Assembly: GCA_027924645.1 (NCBI GenBank)
Contig: BSBN01000829.1
Location: 4,278,001-4,342,000 of the forward strand
Reading direction: 5' to 3'
Length of the DNA: 64,000 nucleotides
Source: Cunninghamia lanceolata
Lineage: Eukaryota; Streptophyta; Pinopsida; Cupressales; Cupressaceae
The position numbers and the translations under genes were made by a program. The notes beneath the pieces are model-generated. The model had not been told where the DNA came from, searched no databases, and saw only the letters and a program-made list of their open reading frames with translations. Of the stretch, positions 1 to 10,853 are shown piece by piece; position 1 is the stretch's first letter, and each line of letters opens with the position of its first letter.

Positions 1-1100
1 AAATTCTAAGATAACATGAGGATCAGAGGATGTAGTTTAAAGGGTTTGTAGATATGTGTCTTAAAGTAATCTAGAAAAGATTTCAGAGGTCTGCATGAAG
101 ATCTAAAGAAGTTGTGGCCGTTCAAGTAAAACTAGTTCTGGCAGGTGTTTAGAGGTGACAGAGTAACACAGATAGGTCCGGTGAGATCCGGAAATGCATT
201 ATCCTATTCTGTGGATTTGAGGGAATGTTGAGGAAGTCTTGGTGAAGTGTCAACTTGATTGGTTCATGGTTTGAAGGTCCGCAAGCATCTATTCCTTTGT
301 GACAGTGGTGACAGACTATGTTCTTGAGGCTCTAGATGAAGGAGAGAAGGATTTCAGTAAGCAGATGAAGTGTAGATGTTCTTGGTGATTTAGGCAATCT
401 TGTGGAGGTCTTTTGATCCTGTTTAGTTCATGTTGGTACTCCGCATTGGACTTGGAGCTCGTAATTGAAGAATATCTTCTGGATGATGGTGTTCTTCCTG
501 AGACTGGCTAACCAGATGTATTACACATCTTGCGGATGTTCTTATAGATGTTTGCCGACTTAGATGAGTATTCCTAAGTCAATGCCTTGTATAAATAAGG
601 GGTTGTAAAGTTATTTCAAAGTGTGTCTTGTCGAGATGTGAGTGTGGTAGCAAAGAAGAGAGTGAAAGGCAGAGCAGAAGTTTTGGGCTTAAATGGAACT
701 GATTCAAGCATGGTGAAGATGCTATTCTCCAATTCAAGTATGTGATACTTATTATTATGTAGACAGTGAGTCTCTTATAGGCAGTGAGCCTCTTGTGAGC
801 AGTGTGCTTGGGCAGTGAGCCCTAATTAGCATGTGCCATTTTGTTCTTTCTATTCTTCTAACAGAGAATACAATCTTGGGTTAATCACCCCATGGTTTTT
901 CCCTTAACTGGGTTTTCCATGTCAAAATCTTGGTGTCTTATGTGTTGATGTGTTTGTGCTCTTGATTTAATGCATTATGTTTCCATGATTCATTTATTGA
1001 TATGTTGCTAAATCACAAGAAGGATTTAAGTGTGTAATTGAAAGAAAGTTTTTGACAATTGATTCACCCCCCCTCTCAGTTGTCTGTCCTAAATCTAACA
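1..1100 (+). repeat. 5' LTR of C1 (last 1100 of 1250 bp)
   Basis: It matches 5780-6879 over its whole length with no net length change. The differences seen are mostly transitions, by eye around 5 percent in the first 240 bases. It ends in TAACA just before the primer-binding site. A TATA-like box (TATAAATAAGG) lies at 590-600, placing U3 to its left and the transcribed R/U5 part to its right. At about 762-825 the R/U5 part holds four imperfect copies of a GCAGTGAG-type word. Confidence 0.95.
590..600 (+). promoter_or_regulatory. TATA box of C1 5' LTR
   Basis: The sequence TATAAATAAGG is conserved at 6369-6379 in the other LTR. Its place in the LTR fits the U3/R boundary expected for copia elements. 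Promoter function is inferred, not shown. Confidence 0.6.
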
Positions 1101-1102
1101 AT

Positions 1103-1114
1103 TGGTATCAAAGC
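1103..1114 (+). other. Primer-binding site of C1
   Basis: TGGTATCAAAGC lies two bases after the LTR end. It is one base off the usual copia site TGGTATCAGAGC, which pairs with the 3' end of initiator tRNA-Met and primes minus-strand synthesis. Confidence 0.85.
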
Positions 1115-1157
1115 TAAGTTCCTCTAAAAAGAGCTTAACCGCTTGAGGAGATCCAGG

Positions 1158-2300
1158 ATGTCATCCTACAAGAAGGATAGTCTAAAGTTTGATGGAACCA
1201 ATTTTAATATTTGGAAAAGTCGCATGAAATGTCACTTGCAATGTATGTGAATGCAGTACTAGACTATGGCTTCAACAAAGTATACTCCTCCACAAGGTGG
1301 TCCGAAAGCCCCAAATGAAATCACAGATGTTGAAAACAATCTGCGGACTATAGAAGCTCTTCTAAGCGCATTATCTAATTTAGAGCTTTCAAATGTTGTT
1401 GACCTACCAACTGCTTTTGAGATTTGGGAAAAACTAGAACTTCTACATGAAGGAGACAAGTATGTCAAATGTGCAAGGCTACAAAGTCTGAAAGGAAAAT
1501 TTAAAAAGTTAAAGATGAGAGAAGATGAAAACATCACTACCTTTATGCCAAGAGTGAATGAGCTTGTTTGTGGAATTAGATGTGTTGGTGGTGTCTTGGA
1601 TGAAGATGAGATTATTGGCAAAATTCTCAGATCCCTTCCTGCTTCTTATAAAATCAAGGTTGCTACCATTGAAGAATTCAGAGCCCATACAACTATCACA
1701 AGAGATCAATTGGTTGGTAAATTGGCTGCATTTGAAATGACCAAGTTTGGAGATGCTCCCCCTAAGACTAAATCAACATTCAAAGCCAGTGTTTCTGTAA
1801 AAGGAAAACAAAGGTTTGATCCAGGAGAGAACTCTTCAAGGAAACTATCATGGTATGAAAAAGTAAGAAAAGACTTGGAAGAAGAGGAAACTGAAACTGC
1901 TTAGCTTGAAGCCCTTATTGCAAAAAGACTGCCAAGAGGATCTGGTAAGTATGAAGGGAAATTGCCTTTTAAGTGTTTTAACTACAATAAGATTGGTCTT
2001 TTTGCCTTAAAGTGTCCGAAAATATTTTTAAGGCCAAATCCTAATAGATCAAGGTTCCAAAAGAATTGTTACTATGTTCATGAAGAGGATGATAATGAAG
2101 GAGTAATAGATGATGAATAAGAGATAGGAAACAAATCCGAAAGTGATTGGGTGTTTATTGCCATCAAGGAAGAAGATCCAATGCCCTCTGAATCTGTCAA
2201 TCATAAAGTTGTAGAAAGAGCTCTGGCTGCCCAAGTTGAAGAAAAGAATGATTGGGTGATTGACAGTGGATGCTCTCACCATATGATAGGTGACAAAAAT
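1158..2300 (+). pseudogene. C1 Gag (copia capsid/nucleocapsid region), broken
   Basis: The frame opens at ATG 1158, just after the leader, with the copia Gag motif KFDGTNF-x2-W, as in the related C2 element (ATG at 8250). It is the UBN2-type plant copia Gag: capsid-like helices through about residue 200, then a degenerate zinc knuckle near 1970-2020. Stops fall at 1248 (TGA), 1260 (TAG, probably from the Trp of a Tyr-Trp pair kept in C2), 1902 (TAG) and near 2118 (TAA). The knuckle reads CFNY-x4-L-x4-C, so the second Cys and the His are lost. Gag would normally coat the packaged RNA. A protease-like DSGCSHH motif follows near 2265 and the frame shifts near 2300. Confidence 0.85.
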
Positions 2301-3930
2301 AAGACTTAGATTTGGAAAGGTATGAAGGAGGAGTGGTAAAATTTGGTGATAATTCTGTTGGTAGAATCAGAGGTAGAGGAACTATTTCTTTTGATGGAAA
2401 GAACAAAACCGGTAATGTACTGTATGTTGAAGGATTGAAGCACAATCTTCTTAGTGTTGGACAGTTGGTGGACAAAGGCTATGATCTCCAATTCAAGAAT
2501 GGAAAATGCAAGATCTTTGAAAGTTTCAAAACAAAGATTGCATCCAGTACTCAGACAAAAGGTAATATCTTTCATTTAGTTGGTACTAGTAAAAGTTGTC
2601 TATTTGTGCAAGTTGATCAAAGTTGGCTATGGCATAGGAGGATGTGTCATGTGAATTTTCATAATATCATCGAAATAAGCAACACTCAGGCTGTAAGAGA
2701 TCTTCCAAAACTGGTGAAACCTACAAATAGTTTGTGCAAAGAATGTCAGTTGGGAAAAAAAAAGCAGAGTCTCATTTAAGAGCAAAGAACAATCTTCTAC
2801 CGAAATATTGGACTTAGTTCACACTGATCTATGTGGTTCGGCAAGAATCAGGAGTGTGCAAGGTGATAGATACTTCATGCTACTAATTGATGACTACTCC
2901 CAGATGATGTGGGTAACTTTTCTGAAAGAGAAATCAGAAGCTTTTGAGAAGTTCAAAATATTCAAGGCTATGGTAGAGAATGAAACTAGATTGAAATTAA
3001 AATGTCTGAGGTTTGATAGAGGTGGAGAATTCACATCTAGTGAGTTCATAAAATTCTGTGAGAAACATGGAATAAAGAGACAGTTATCTGCTCCTAGGAC
3101 TCCACAACAGAATGGAGTAGTGGAGAGAAAGAACTGGACCATCCAGGAAGCATCTAGGACAATGATGATGGAAGCAAATGTTCCTCAGATCTATTAGAGA
3201 GACGCTAATAGCACTGCAGTCTATATTCTAAATCGAGTTCAAATAAGAAGCAATACCGGTAAGACTCCTTATGAACTTTGGTTTGACATCACTCCTACTG
3301 TGAGGTATTTCAGAGTTTTTGGTAGCAAATGTTACATCAAAAGAGATGAAGATCTAGGCAAGTTTGATGCTAGAAGTGATGAGAGAATATTCTTGGGTTA
3401 CTCTACTCAAAGCAAAGCATATCGATGTTATAACAAGAGACTGAGAAAGATTATAGAAAGTACAAATGTGAAGGTTGATGAAGGAATTGAAAAACCCTCA
3501 AGGTTTTATGATTATGATGAAGATGATCAGAATGATGTTCTGATTCAAGGAGCCCAAGCCCCTTCTGCAATTCAGATTCAAACTAATCTGGTAAATTAGG
3601 AAGAAGAGATGAGTTTCAATGAGCCTGATCAAGAATCAGAAGTGCAAGAAACTCTTAAAGTTTCCAGGTATGTAAGAATGAACCACTCTGAAGATCAGAT
3701 CATAAGTGATAAAAGAAAAGGTGTACAAACAAGAAGGAGAATTGCTCAAGATTCAGATGATTATTGCTTGATTTCAAAGATTGAACCTAAGACAATGAAT
3801 GAAGCTTGCAATGATGAAAACTGGACGAAAGCAATGGAGGAAGAGCTAATACAAATTGAGAAAAATCACACTTGGGATCTTGTTCCCAGACCTAGAAACA
3901 AGAATGTGATTGGAACAAAATGGGTCTTCT
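2301..3930 (+). pseudogene. C1 GAG-pre-integrase and integrase core, broken
   Basis: The segment 2312-2779 is in a different phase from the rest and holds the pre-integrase zinc finger (HRRMCHVNFH, then CKECQLG). The phase returns after a run of nine A at about 2755-2763, an obvious slippage site. From 2808 the integrase core follows: first Asp in VHTDLCG, second in RFDRGGEF (the usual DNGG has become DRGG), and Glu in VVERKN. Stops at about 3195 (TAG where a Trp is expected), 3597 (TAG) and 3930 (TAG) interrupt it. Integrase would join the cDNA to chromosomal DNA. Confidence 0.88.
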
Positions 3931-5348
3931 AGAACAAACTGAATGAAGTTGGTGAAGTAATCAAAAATAAAGCCAGATTGGTTTGCAAGGGTTACTGCCA
4001 AATAGAAGGAATTAATTTTGAAGAAGCTTTTGTTCTGGTGGCAAGAATTGAAGCAGTTAGATTATTTCTTGCTTTTGCTGCCTTCAAGGACTTTAATGTA
4101 TATCAGATGGATGTCAAGTCTACCTTCCTGAATGGTGACTTAGAAGAAGAAGTATACATTGAGCAACTAGATGGATTTCAATTGTCTGATCATGGTGATA
4201 TGGTCTGCAAGTTGAAGAAAGCTCTATATGGACTAAAGCAAGCCCCAAGACCCTGGTATGAAAGATTGGATAAGCATCTTTTGAAGATTGGTTTCAACAA
4301 AGGTACTACTAACAGTAATTTGTATTTCAAAATTGATCATGAAAACATCTTGATTGTTGAAGTGTTTGTTGATGATATCATTTTCGGAGGACGAGATAGT
4401 ATGTGTAAAACTTTTGCAAATCAAATGAAAAGTGAATTTGAGATGTCCATGCTTGGGGAAATGAATTTCTTCTTGGGTCTACAAATCACTCAAACAAAGA
4501 AAGGAATCTTCATTTCTCAGACCAAATATGTGAAAAAATTGTTGAAGAAATTTGGGATGGAAGACTCAAAACCAATGAATACTCCCATGGCAACCAGATG
4601 TAAATTGGGCGAAGATGATGACTCTCCTAAGACTGATTAGAAAAAGTATAGGTCAATGATTGGAGGATTGTTGTGTCTCACTCAAACTAGACCTGACATT
4701 ATGAATGTTGTGGGTCTTGTTGGTAGATTTCAAGCTGATCCTAGAGAATCTCATGTCATGGCAATCAAGAGAATTTTTAGATATCTAAAAGGGACAGTTG
4801 AGTATGGATTGTGGTATCCCAGAGATCATGATTTCTCTCTTCATGCATATACAGATGCGGATTGGATAGGAGATGTGGATGACCAGAAGAGTACTAGTGG
4901 TGGAGAATTCTTTTTGGGGAAGAGATTGGTTTCTTGACTGAGCAAGAAACAAGAGGTAATATCTCTGTCCACTGCAGAAGCAGAATATATTACAGCAGTA
5001 GGTAGTTGCACTCAGGTTTTGTGGACGAAGCAAATACTAAGAGACATAAGAGTGGAGTATGAGGAGCCTATCACAATCTTCTGTGATAATTCAAGTGCAA
5101 TAAATATATCTAAGAATCCATTGTTGCATTCAAAGACTAAGCATGTATCTATCAAGTTTCACTTTCTGAGAGAGCAATTGAAAAAGAATGAAGTCAGATT
5201 TGAGTTCATGCCTTCCAAGGATCAGATTGTAGATATCTTTACTAAACCTCTACCTAAGGGAGATGTTAGGGGTTATTGCCCCTCTGGTGATGACCTAAGG
5301 TGCACTGATGTGCATCAATCCGGTGGATATCATAGTCATATCTTGTGA
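3931..5348 (+). pseudogene. C1 reverse transcriptase and RNase H, broken
   Basis: The copia-type RT (RVT_2) is recognisable from KARLVCKGY through [11 protein letters not shown] (catalytic Asp) to [10 protein letters not shown] (the YVDD box as FVDD). RNase H follows, with YTDADWIGD, STAEAEYITA and DNSSAI as the acidic active-site region. Stops are at 4638 (TAG, normally Gln in a DQKKYR context) and 4936 (TGA, normally Trp in SWLSKKQ). The end reads DIFTKPLPKG and then departs from the family into an unrelated tail ending at 5348, so the usual C-terminus seems replaced or deleted. Confidence 0.9.
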
Positions 5349-5629
5349 TTCGGATTGATGATGGGGAGCTTCTACTCAGGGGGAGTAGCTGGTATGATTC
5401 TGAAATGGTGGAATTGAAAGTATGTGCCCTTTGCCATTGATGTCAAAGGGGGAGAGAAGACATGTGAAAAACAAGTAGTGGCTGACAAAGGGGGAGCAGT
5501 AAAGAAAGAGAAGACAAGTGAATGATTATTTGTGATAGGGGCAGTTGTGTCAGTAAAGAAAAGTTCTTGTCTTGATGGTTAAAATAGTTTTTCACATCAT
5601 ATGTTGCCATCAATGACAAAGGGGGAGAT
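5349..5629 (+). other. C1 3' untranslated region with repeated polypurine tracts
   Basis: The segment between pol and the 3' LTR holds four similar purine runs near 5377, 5444, 5484 and 5616, the last three of the form CAAAGGGGGAG. Only the last (5616-5628, ACAAAGGGGGAGA) abuts the LTR and is the natural plus-strand primer. Earlier copies sit in partly repeated text (CCATTGATGTCAAAG versus CCATCAATGACAAAG). An inverted repeat with 10-bp arms (5313-5322 and 5351-5360) lies just upstream, across the pol end. Confidence 0.8.
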
Positions 5630-6879
5630 TGTTGCAAGTATGGGCCTAACTGGTGTTGTAATTGATGTCAACATACTCCTGTTGCATTGATGAAAAGGAT
5701 TGGATGAGCTGAGTGCTAAGGGTATTGAGAAAATTAGTCCTAATCAAGAATAGAGAAGAACAGTGAAGATAGTAAGGTAAAATTCTAAGATAACACGAGG
5801 ATCAAAGGATGTGGTTTAAAGGGTTTGTAGATATGTGTCTTAAAGTGATCAAGAAAAGATTTCAGAGGTCCACATGAAGATCTGAAGAAGTTGTGGCCGT
5901 TCAAGTAAAACTAGTTCTGGTAGGTGTTTAGAGGTGACAGAGTGACACAGATAGGTCCGGTGAGATCCAGAAATGCATTATCCTATTCTGCGGATTTGAG
6001 GGAATGTTGAGGAAGTCTTGGTGAAGTGTCAACTTGATTGGTTCATGGTTTGAAGGTCCGTAAGCATCTATTCCTTTGTGACAGTGGTGATAGATTGTGT
6101 TCTTGAGGTTCTGGATGAAGGAGAGAAGGATTTTAGTAAGCAGATGAAGTGTGGATGTTCTTGGTGATTTAGGCAATCTTGTGGAGGTCTTTGGATCGTG
6201 TTCAGTTCATGTTGGTGGTCTGCATTGGAGTTGGAGCCTACAATTGAAAAATATCTTCCGGATGATGGTGTTCTTCCTGAGACGGGCTGACCGGATGTAT
6301 TACACATCTTGCGGATGTTCTTATAGATGTTTACCAACTTAGATGAGTATTCCTAAGTTGATGCCTTGTATAAATAAGGGATTGTGAAGTCATTTTAAAG
6401 TGTGTCTTGTGGAGATGTGAGTGTGGTAGCGAAGAAGAGAGCGAAAGGCAGAGCAAAAGTTTTGGGCTTAAATGGAACTGATTCAAGCATGGTGAAGATG
6501 CTATTCTCTAGTTCAAGTATGTGATACTTATTATTATGTAGATAGTGAGTCTCTTGTAGGTAGTGAGCCTCTTGTGAGCAGTGTGCTCAGGTAGTGAGCC
6601 CTAATTGGCATGTGTCATTTTGTTCTTTCTATTCTTCTAACAAAGAATACAATCTTGGGTTAATCACCCCGTGGTTTTTCCCTTAACTGGGTTTTCCACG
6701 TCAAAATCTTGGTGTCTTATGTGTTGATGTGTTTCTGCTCTTGATTTAATACATTATGTTTCTATGATTGATTTATTGCTATCCTGCTAAATCACAAGAA
6801 GGATTTAAGTGTGTAATTGAAAGAAAGTTTTTGACAACTAATTCACCGCCCCTCTTAATTGTCTATCCTGAATCTAACA
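5630..6879 (+). repeat. 3' LTR of C1 (complete, 1250 bp)
   Basis: It starts TGTTGCAAG directly after the polypurine tract and ends CTAACA, giving the usual TG...CA termini. It matches 1-1100 from base 5780 on. The TATA-like box is at 6369-6379. It is followed immediately by C2 coding sequence on the minus strand. Confidence 0.95.
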
Positions 6880-7186
6880 ATATCAATTCCAGAGCTTCCC
6901 AAAATTTTGCATCTTCCATCCTTGAATTGGAGATCATGCCCTTTGTCAACCAATTGTCCAACACTAAGAAGATTATGCTTCAACCCTTCTACATACAAAA
7001 CATCATTAGTGTTATTCTTACCATCAAGAGAGATGGATCCTCTGCCATTCATTCTACCAGCTAAATTGTCTACAAACTTCACAATTCCACCATCATATCT
7101 TTCCAAACTTACAAACTTACTTAAATATCACTAGTCATATGATGAGAACAACCACTATCAATCACCCATTCATCCTTTTCTTCAAC
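6880..7186 (-). pseudogene. C2 protease/pre-integrase fragment, cut by C1
   Basis: The minus frame carries the segment homologous to C1 2312-2540 (LERYEGGVVKFG-like, then GLKHNLLSVGQLVDKG). It runs straight into the C1 LTR at 6879, which is the evidence for the insertion. Its phase differs from that of the preceding Gag tail, so there is a frameshift between 7107 and 7187. Confidence 0.85.
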
Positions 7187-8250
7187 CTAAGAAGCCAAGG
7201 CACTTTCCACATTCACATAGTTAGCAGATTCAGTAGGCACTGGATCTTCTTCTTTGATAGCAATGAACACCCATTCATTTCCAGAGGTACTTCCCATATC
7301 AGATTCATCATCTATGACTCCTTCATTAGCAGCTTCTTGGACATAGTAACACTTCTTCTGAACCCTAGGTCTGTTAGGGTTTGGCTTTGAAACCCTCTCC
7401 GGACATCTTGAAGCAAAATGACCAATCTTATTGTAAGCAAAACATTTGAAAGGCATTTTTCCTTCATACTTACTAGATCCTCTTCGTAATCTTTTGGCAA
7501 TAAGGGATTCAAGTTCTTCAAGCTTTGATTCATCTTCTTCAAGTTCCTTCCATGCCTCTCATATCTAGTTAGTCTTCTTGAAGAGCTTTCACCTAGATCA
7601 AATGTTTGCTTCCCAGAAATGCTGGCCTTAAAAGAAGATTCTGATTTAGGAAGAGAATCACCAAACTCATTCATTTCAAATGTTGAAAGCTTGCTAACCA
7701 ACTGATCCCTTTTAATAGTTGTCACAGTCTTGACCTCCTCAATAGCAACAACTCTATGCTTGTATGAAGCAAGTAAGGATCTGAGCACCTTGCCAACAAT
7801 CTCTGATTCTTCCAGTTTTCCACCAGCACACCTGATACTGCACACAAGTTCATTCACCTTCTGCATATAGGAAGTGATGTTTTCATCTTCACTCATCCTC
7901 AAACTTTCGTATCTACCCTTTAGGCTCTGCTACTTAGTACATTTGACATATGCATCACCTTCATACATAGTTTCCAACTTCTTCCAGATTTCATGATTAG
8001 TTTGCAATTCCAAGACATTTGTCATTTCTGTATCAGTCAGGGCACTCAACAATGTTTCTTTAGCCCAAATGTTGTTTTCAGCATCTTTGATTTCATCTGG
8101 AGTTGTAGGACCATTCTTTGGAAGAATATACTCATTCTTATTTATCAACCAATAAGGATCACCCATGCATTGCAAATGACACTCCATGCGATTCTTCCAA
8201 AGAGAGAAATTTGTTCCATCAAATCTTGGACTATCCTTGTATGTCAACAT
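7187..8250 (-). pseudogene. C2 Gag, broken
   Basis: The frame starts at ATG 8250 (MLTYKDSPRFDGTNF), homologous to C1 Gag, and keeps the Trp residues that have become stops in C1. It stops with TAG at 7930 (Leu expected by comparison with C1), continues in the same phase to about 7545, then shifts phase through the nucleocapsid to 7187. The zinc knuckle near 7410-7450 reads CFAY-x4-H-x4-C: the second Cys is Tyr, the same change as in C1, so it may be a lineage feature rather than private decay. Confidence 0.85.
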
Positions 8251-8290
8251 CCTGGATCTCCTCAAGTGGTCAAGCTTCTTTTAGAGGAAC

Positions 8291-8304
8291 TGGCTCTGAT
8301 ACCA
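8291..8304 (-). other. Primer-binding site of C2
   Basis: On the minus strand it reads TGGTATCAGAGCCA, a full match to the usual copia initiator-Met site, two bases after the LTR end at 8307. Confidence 0.88.
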
Positions 8305-8306
8305 AT

Positions 8307-9180
8307 TGTTGAAATTAGGCAGACAACTGAGAGGGGGGTGAATCAGTTGTTAAAAATCTTTATCTTTTGTTGCATTTAATCTTCTTTACCACTTATAAAC
8401 AGATTAATGATATAACCATGAAAGCATGAATCAACAACACAAGAGTAGAAACATAATCAACACACATAACACCAGGATTTTTATGTGGAAACCTAGTTAA
8501 GGGAAAAACCACAGTGGGGGTTAACCCACAAGATTTATTATCTATTAAAAGAATAGAAAAATGGGAAGGCACTTGCCTTTGGGCGCACTACCCAGAGCTC
8601 ACTTCTCAAAGGAAGATCACTACCTACAGAAACATTCACAAGATTAACATAGAAAGATTGAACTGAGAAACAACATCTTCTCCATACTAAGGTTCAGTTC
8701 CATTGAAGCTCACAACACTTCTTCACTATCTTCGCATCTACACTACTCTTCTTCTTCTACTCCTCTTTTCTGCTTTGCCTTTGGACCTCTCTTAGAATCT
8801 AATCATTTTCACTCAAGGACAACTTTCAATGACTCAACTACAAGTATTTATACTCTACATCAACCTTGGAATGAACATCAAGGTCGGCATTACAAACATT
8901 CACTACATTGTCAGCCAAACAAAGCTGGGACTCAAATCATCCTCAAACAACATGCCATGCTCCATAAAACTTCTCTTAGATCATCCGCAACATGCACAAA
9001 GCATCCAGTCAGCCAAGACTGGAAAGAACAACAACAGCCAAGGAGAAATCTTCAACTATGAGCTCAATCCTTAATGCGGACCACCAACACAATAGGCAAA
9101 TGATCTAGAGACCTCCACAAGCACAATGAAATCAACAAGAATAACCACACCACCTCAAGTCACTAGAATCACTTCCATCC
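8307..9180 (-). repeat. 5' LTR of C2, U5/R part up to the S insertion
   Basis: On the minus strand this is the distal LTR half ending ...AACA next to the primer-binding site. The PBS-proximal 50 bases are close to C1 (AGACAACTGAGAGGGG). A TATA-like box lies on the minus strand at 8842-8853. The rest of this LTR is at 12059-12492, beyond S. Confidence 0.85.
8842..8853 (-). promoter_or_regulatory. TATA box of C2 LTR
   Basis: The minus strand reads GTATAAATACTT, placed like the TATAAATAAGG box in C1, about 540 bases from the LTR 3' end. S lies upstream of it, inside U3. Confidence 0.5.
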
Positions 9181-10381
9181 TGATGCAGAGAGCCACCAGA
9201 TAACATACAAAATAGGTGGAAGATCCCTCGAAAAGCCCACAAAATAACCTTTACAGTGTATATCGGCAAGACAAGGTAGAAGTCACACTGAAAAATACAT
9301 ATTCTTGCCTATCGGCAAGACTATACACCATCGGTCAAACGAAAGAGTCCTTCGCCGATACATATCTCTCAGCGATGAGTCTTCCATCAGTAAGACTTCT
9401 CGAATCTCACCCCGATATACTTCGCTTCTCTTTCGTCGGTCTGACTTAGACTATCGGCGTAACTTAATCCTCATCGTCCGATATCAAACCTTACACCGAT
9501 GCACATCCTCTGCTTTCCCTTTGTCGATGTGACTAAGATCATCGGTGGGACTCTTCGCCCACCTTCTGACAATACAACTCTTACCGATAACTCAACATAA
9601 TGCTTCATCTTCGGTAAGACATTACCATTTGTCACCTCGACACAAACACGATCGGTAAGATTAATGTTATCGGTTCAATGCACCTTTGTCTACCCGATAG
9701 ACATAGTCAATCCGATGACTTCTCCATACATTGCTCGACTTATTCTTCCAGTCCTCCTTACTGTTTCCACCGGTCATTTCTTGCATCGTTCAGAATGCTT
9801 ATTCTAAAAGCTCACATACAACAATGATATTCAAATGGAAGATACGAACTGTCCTCACAAACATTAATGTATACACATAAAATGCTAATTCCTTCTCTAC
9901 ACATTGTAACCGAATAGAACACACAGAAATAACTAAAAAAACTTAACAGAACAGAAATAGATCTAACTATCACGGAGGTCATTCCACTGGTTTCGAAGAA
10001 ACCCACCAGTGGAATGACTCCAAATTGATGTTCTGTAATTAGACCAGGAACTAAACCTTTTCTATTCCTTCCAGAGATTATACATACAAAAATTGTTTTC
10101 TTTTCTCTTTCTGTTCATTCACTTCTCTCCCTCTACACAAACAGAGACCAACTATATAAAGACTCTCAATTGACAGTTACACATGGTGGAAAATGAACCA
10201 CCACTGCCAATCAGTTACACTTCTTGTTCGGTTACAAGCTTTTTTCAATTCATTTACAATTTGGAATGACATGTATACAATCTTTCGATATGGCTCAAAG
10301 GCTTACAACATAACATTTGGACACAATAGAAAATACGAGGGATCCTCTAGATCCTCAATGTCTCGAGGTGCTCCTGCACCA
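9181..10381 (-). repeat. 3' LTR of S (1201 bp)
   Basis: It matches 10854-12053 almost base for base. It holds a minus-strand TATA-like box (10152-10158), a 13-bp-arm hairpin (9978-9990 with 10006-10018) and a dense cluster of ATCGG/CCGAT words (9262-9716). In the direction of transcription these lie in the order TATA, hairpin, cluster, so hairpin and cluster are in the transcribed leader. Confidence 0.93.
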
Positions 10382-10853
10382 TACTCCCAGACTTGAAAAA
10401 TTTCCATGTCCCATGGAAATGCTCGGTGAAAAGCCTGCAATATCGTTTGGCTTTTTCTATGTCTTCAATGCTAACTGGATGCCTCTACTGCTTCCTCTAT
10501 GTCTCTGCAAATGTGCCTTCTATCAATGGCTGCCTCCGAAATGTAACAACTGAAATCCACTCCTTCATGCTACACCAACACTTCTGTCCCTCACCTGGGA
10601 GTCCTTTCTCGCCTCCCTCCCTAGGACTTTTGGCAACACCAACTGGACCTCCTTCTCAGGCCCATGACAGATCTCTCATCTGCCTACTGTAGCGAGTGAA
10701 TCTACACCTACAACCGGAAGTCAGCAAAATTCCTTTCTAGCACTCTTGTCAGCTTCTTGCTTCTCTCTTCTTCTTCTTTCTTCTTCTGTCTATTCAGTGA
10801 CAGAATCAATACAACATCTCCTCCCAGAGCTTTTGCTAGCTCTGATACCAATT
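10382..10853 (-). other. Internal region of S (non-coding)
   Basis: These 472 bases between the LTRs have no recognisable Gag or Pol. On the minus strand they open with the primer-binding site (10839-10850), then a purine-rich AGAAGAAGAAAG stretch (about 10760-10800). A perfect inverted repeat with 9-bp arms, ATTTCCATG and CATGGAAAT (10400-10420), lies close to the polypurine end. Confidence 0.8.

Larger units (their letters stand above)
1..6879 (+). mobile_element. Ty1/copia LTR retrotransposon C1 (5' end cut by window)
   Basis: This is a plus-strand copia element with the order LTR, primer-binding site, Gag, integrase, reverse transcriptase, RNase H, polypurine tract, LTR. The copia order is shown by integrase preceding reverse transcriptase. 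The first 150 bases of its left LTR lie outside the window: position 1 aligns with 5780 in the right LTR, and both LTRs end in AATCTAACA. Its right edge at 6879 abuts coding sequence of another copia element on the opposite strand (C2), so C1 inserted into C2. The 5 bp after the element read atatc; the matching left duplication is out of view. The frames are broken by stops and two frameshifts, so it is a dead copy. Confidence 0.93.

Noticed and set aside
9216..9532. Overlapping plus-strand ORFs repeated at 10889-11205
   Set aside because: They lie in the two S LTRs on the strand opposite to the element; conservation is explained by the repeat, and two overlapping phases are equally open.
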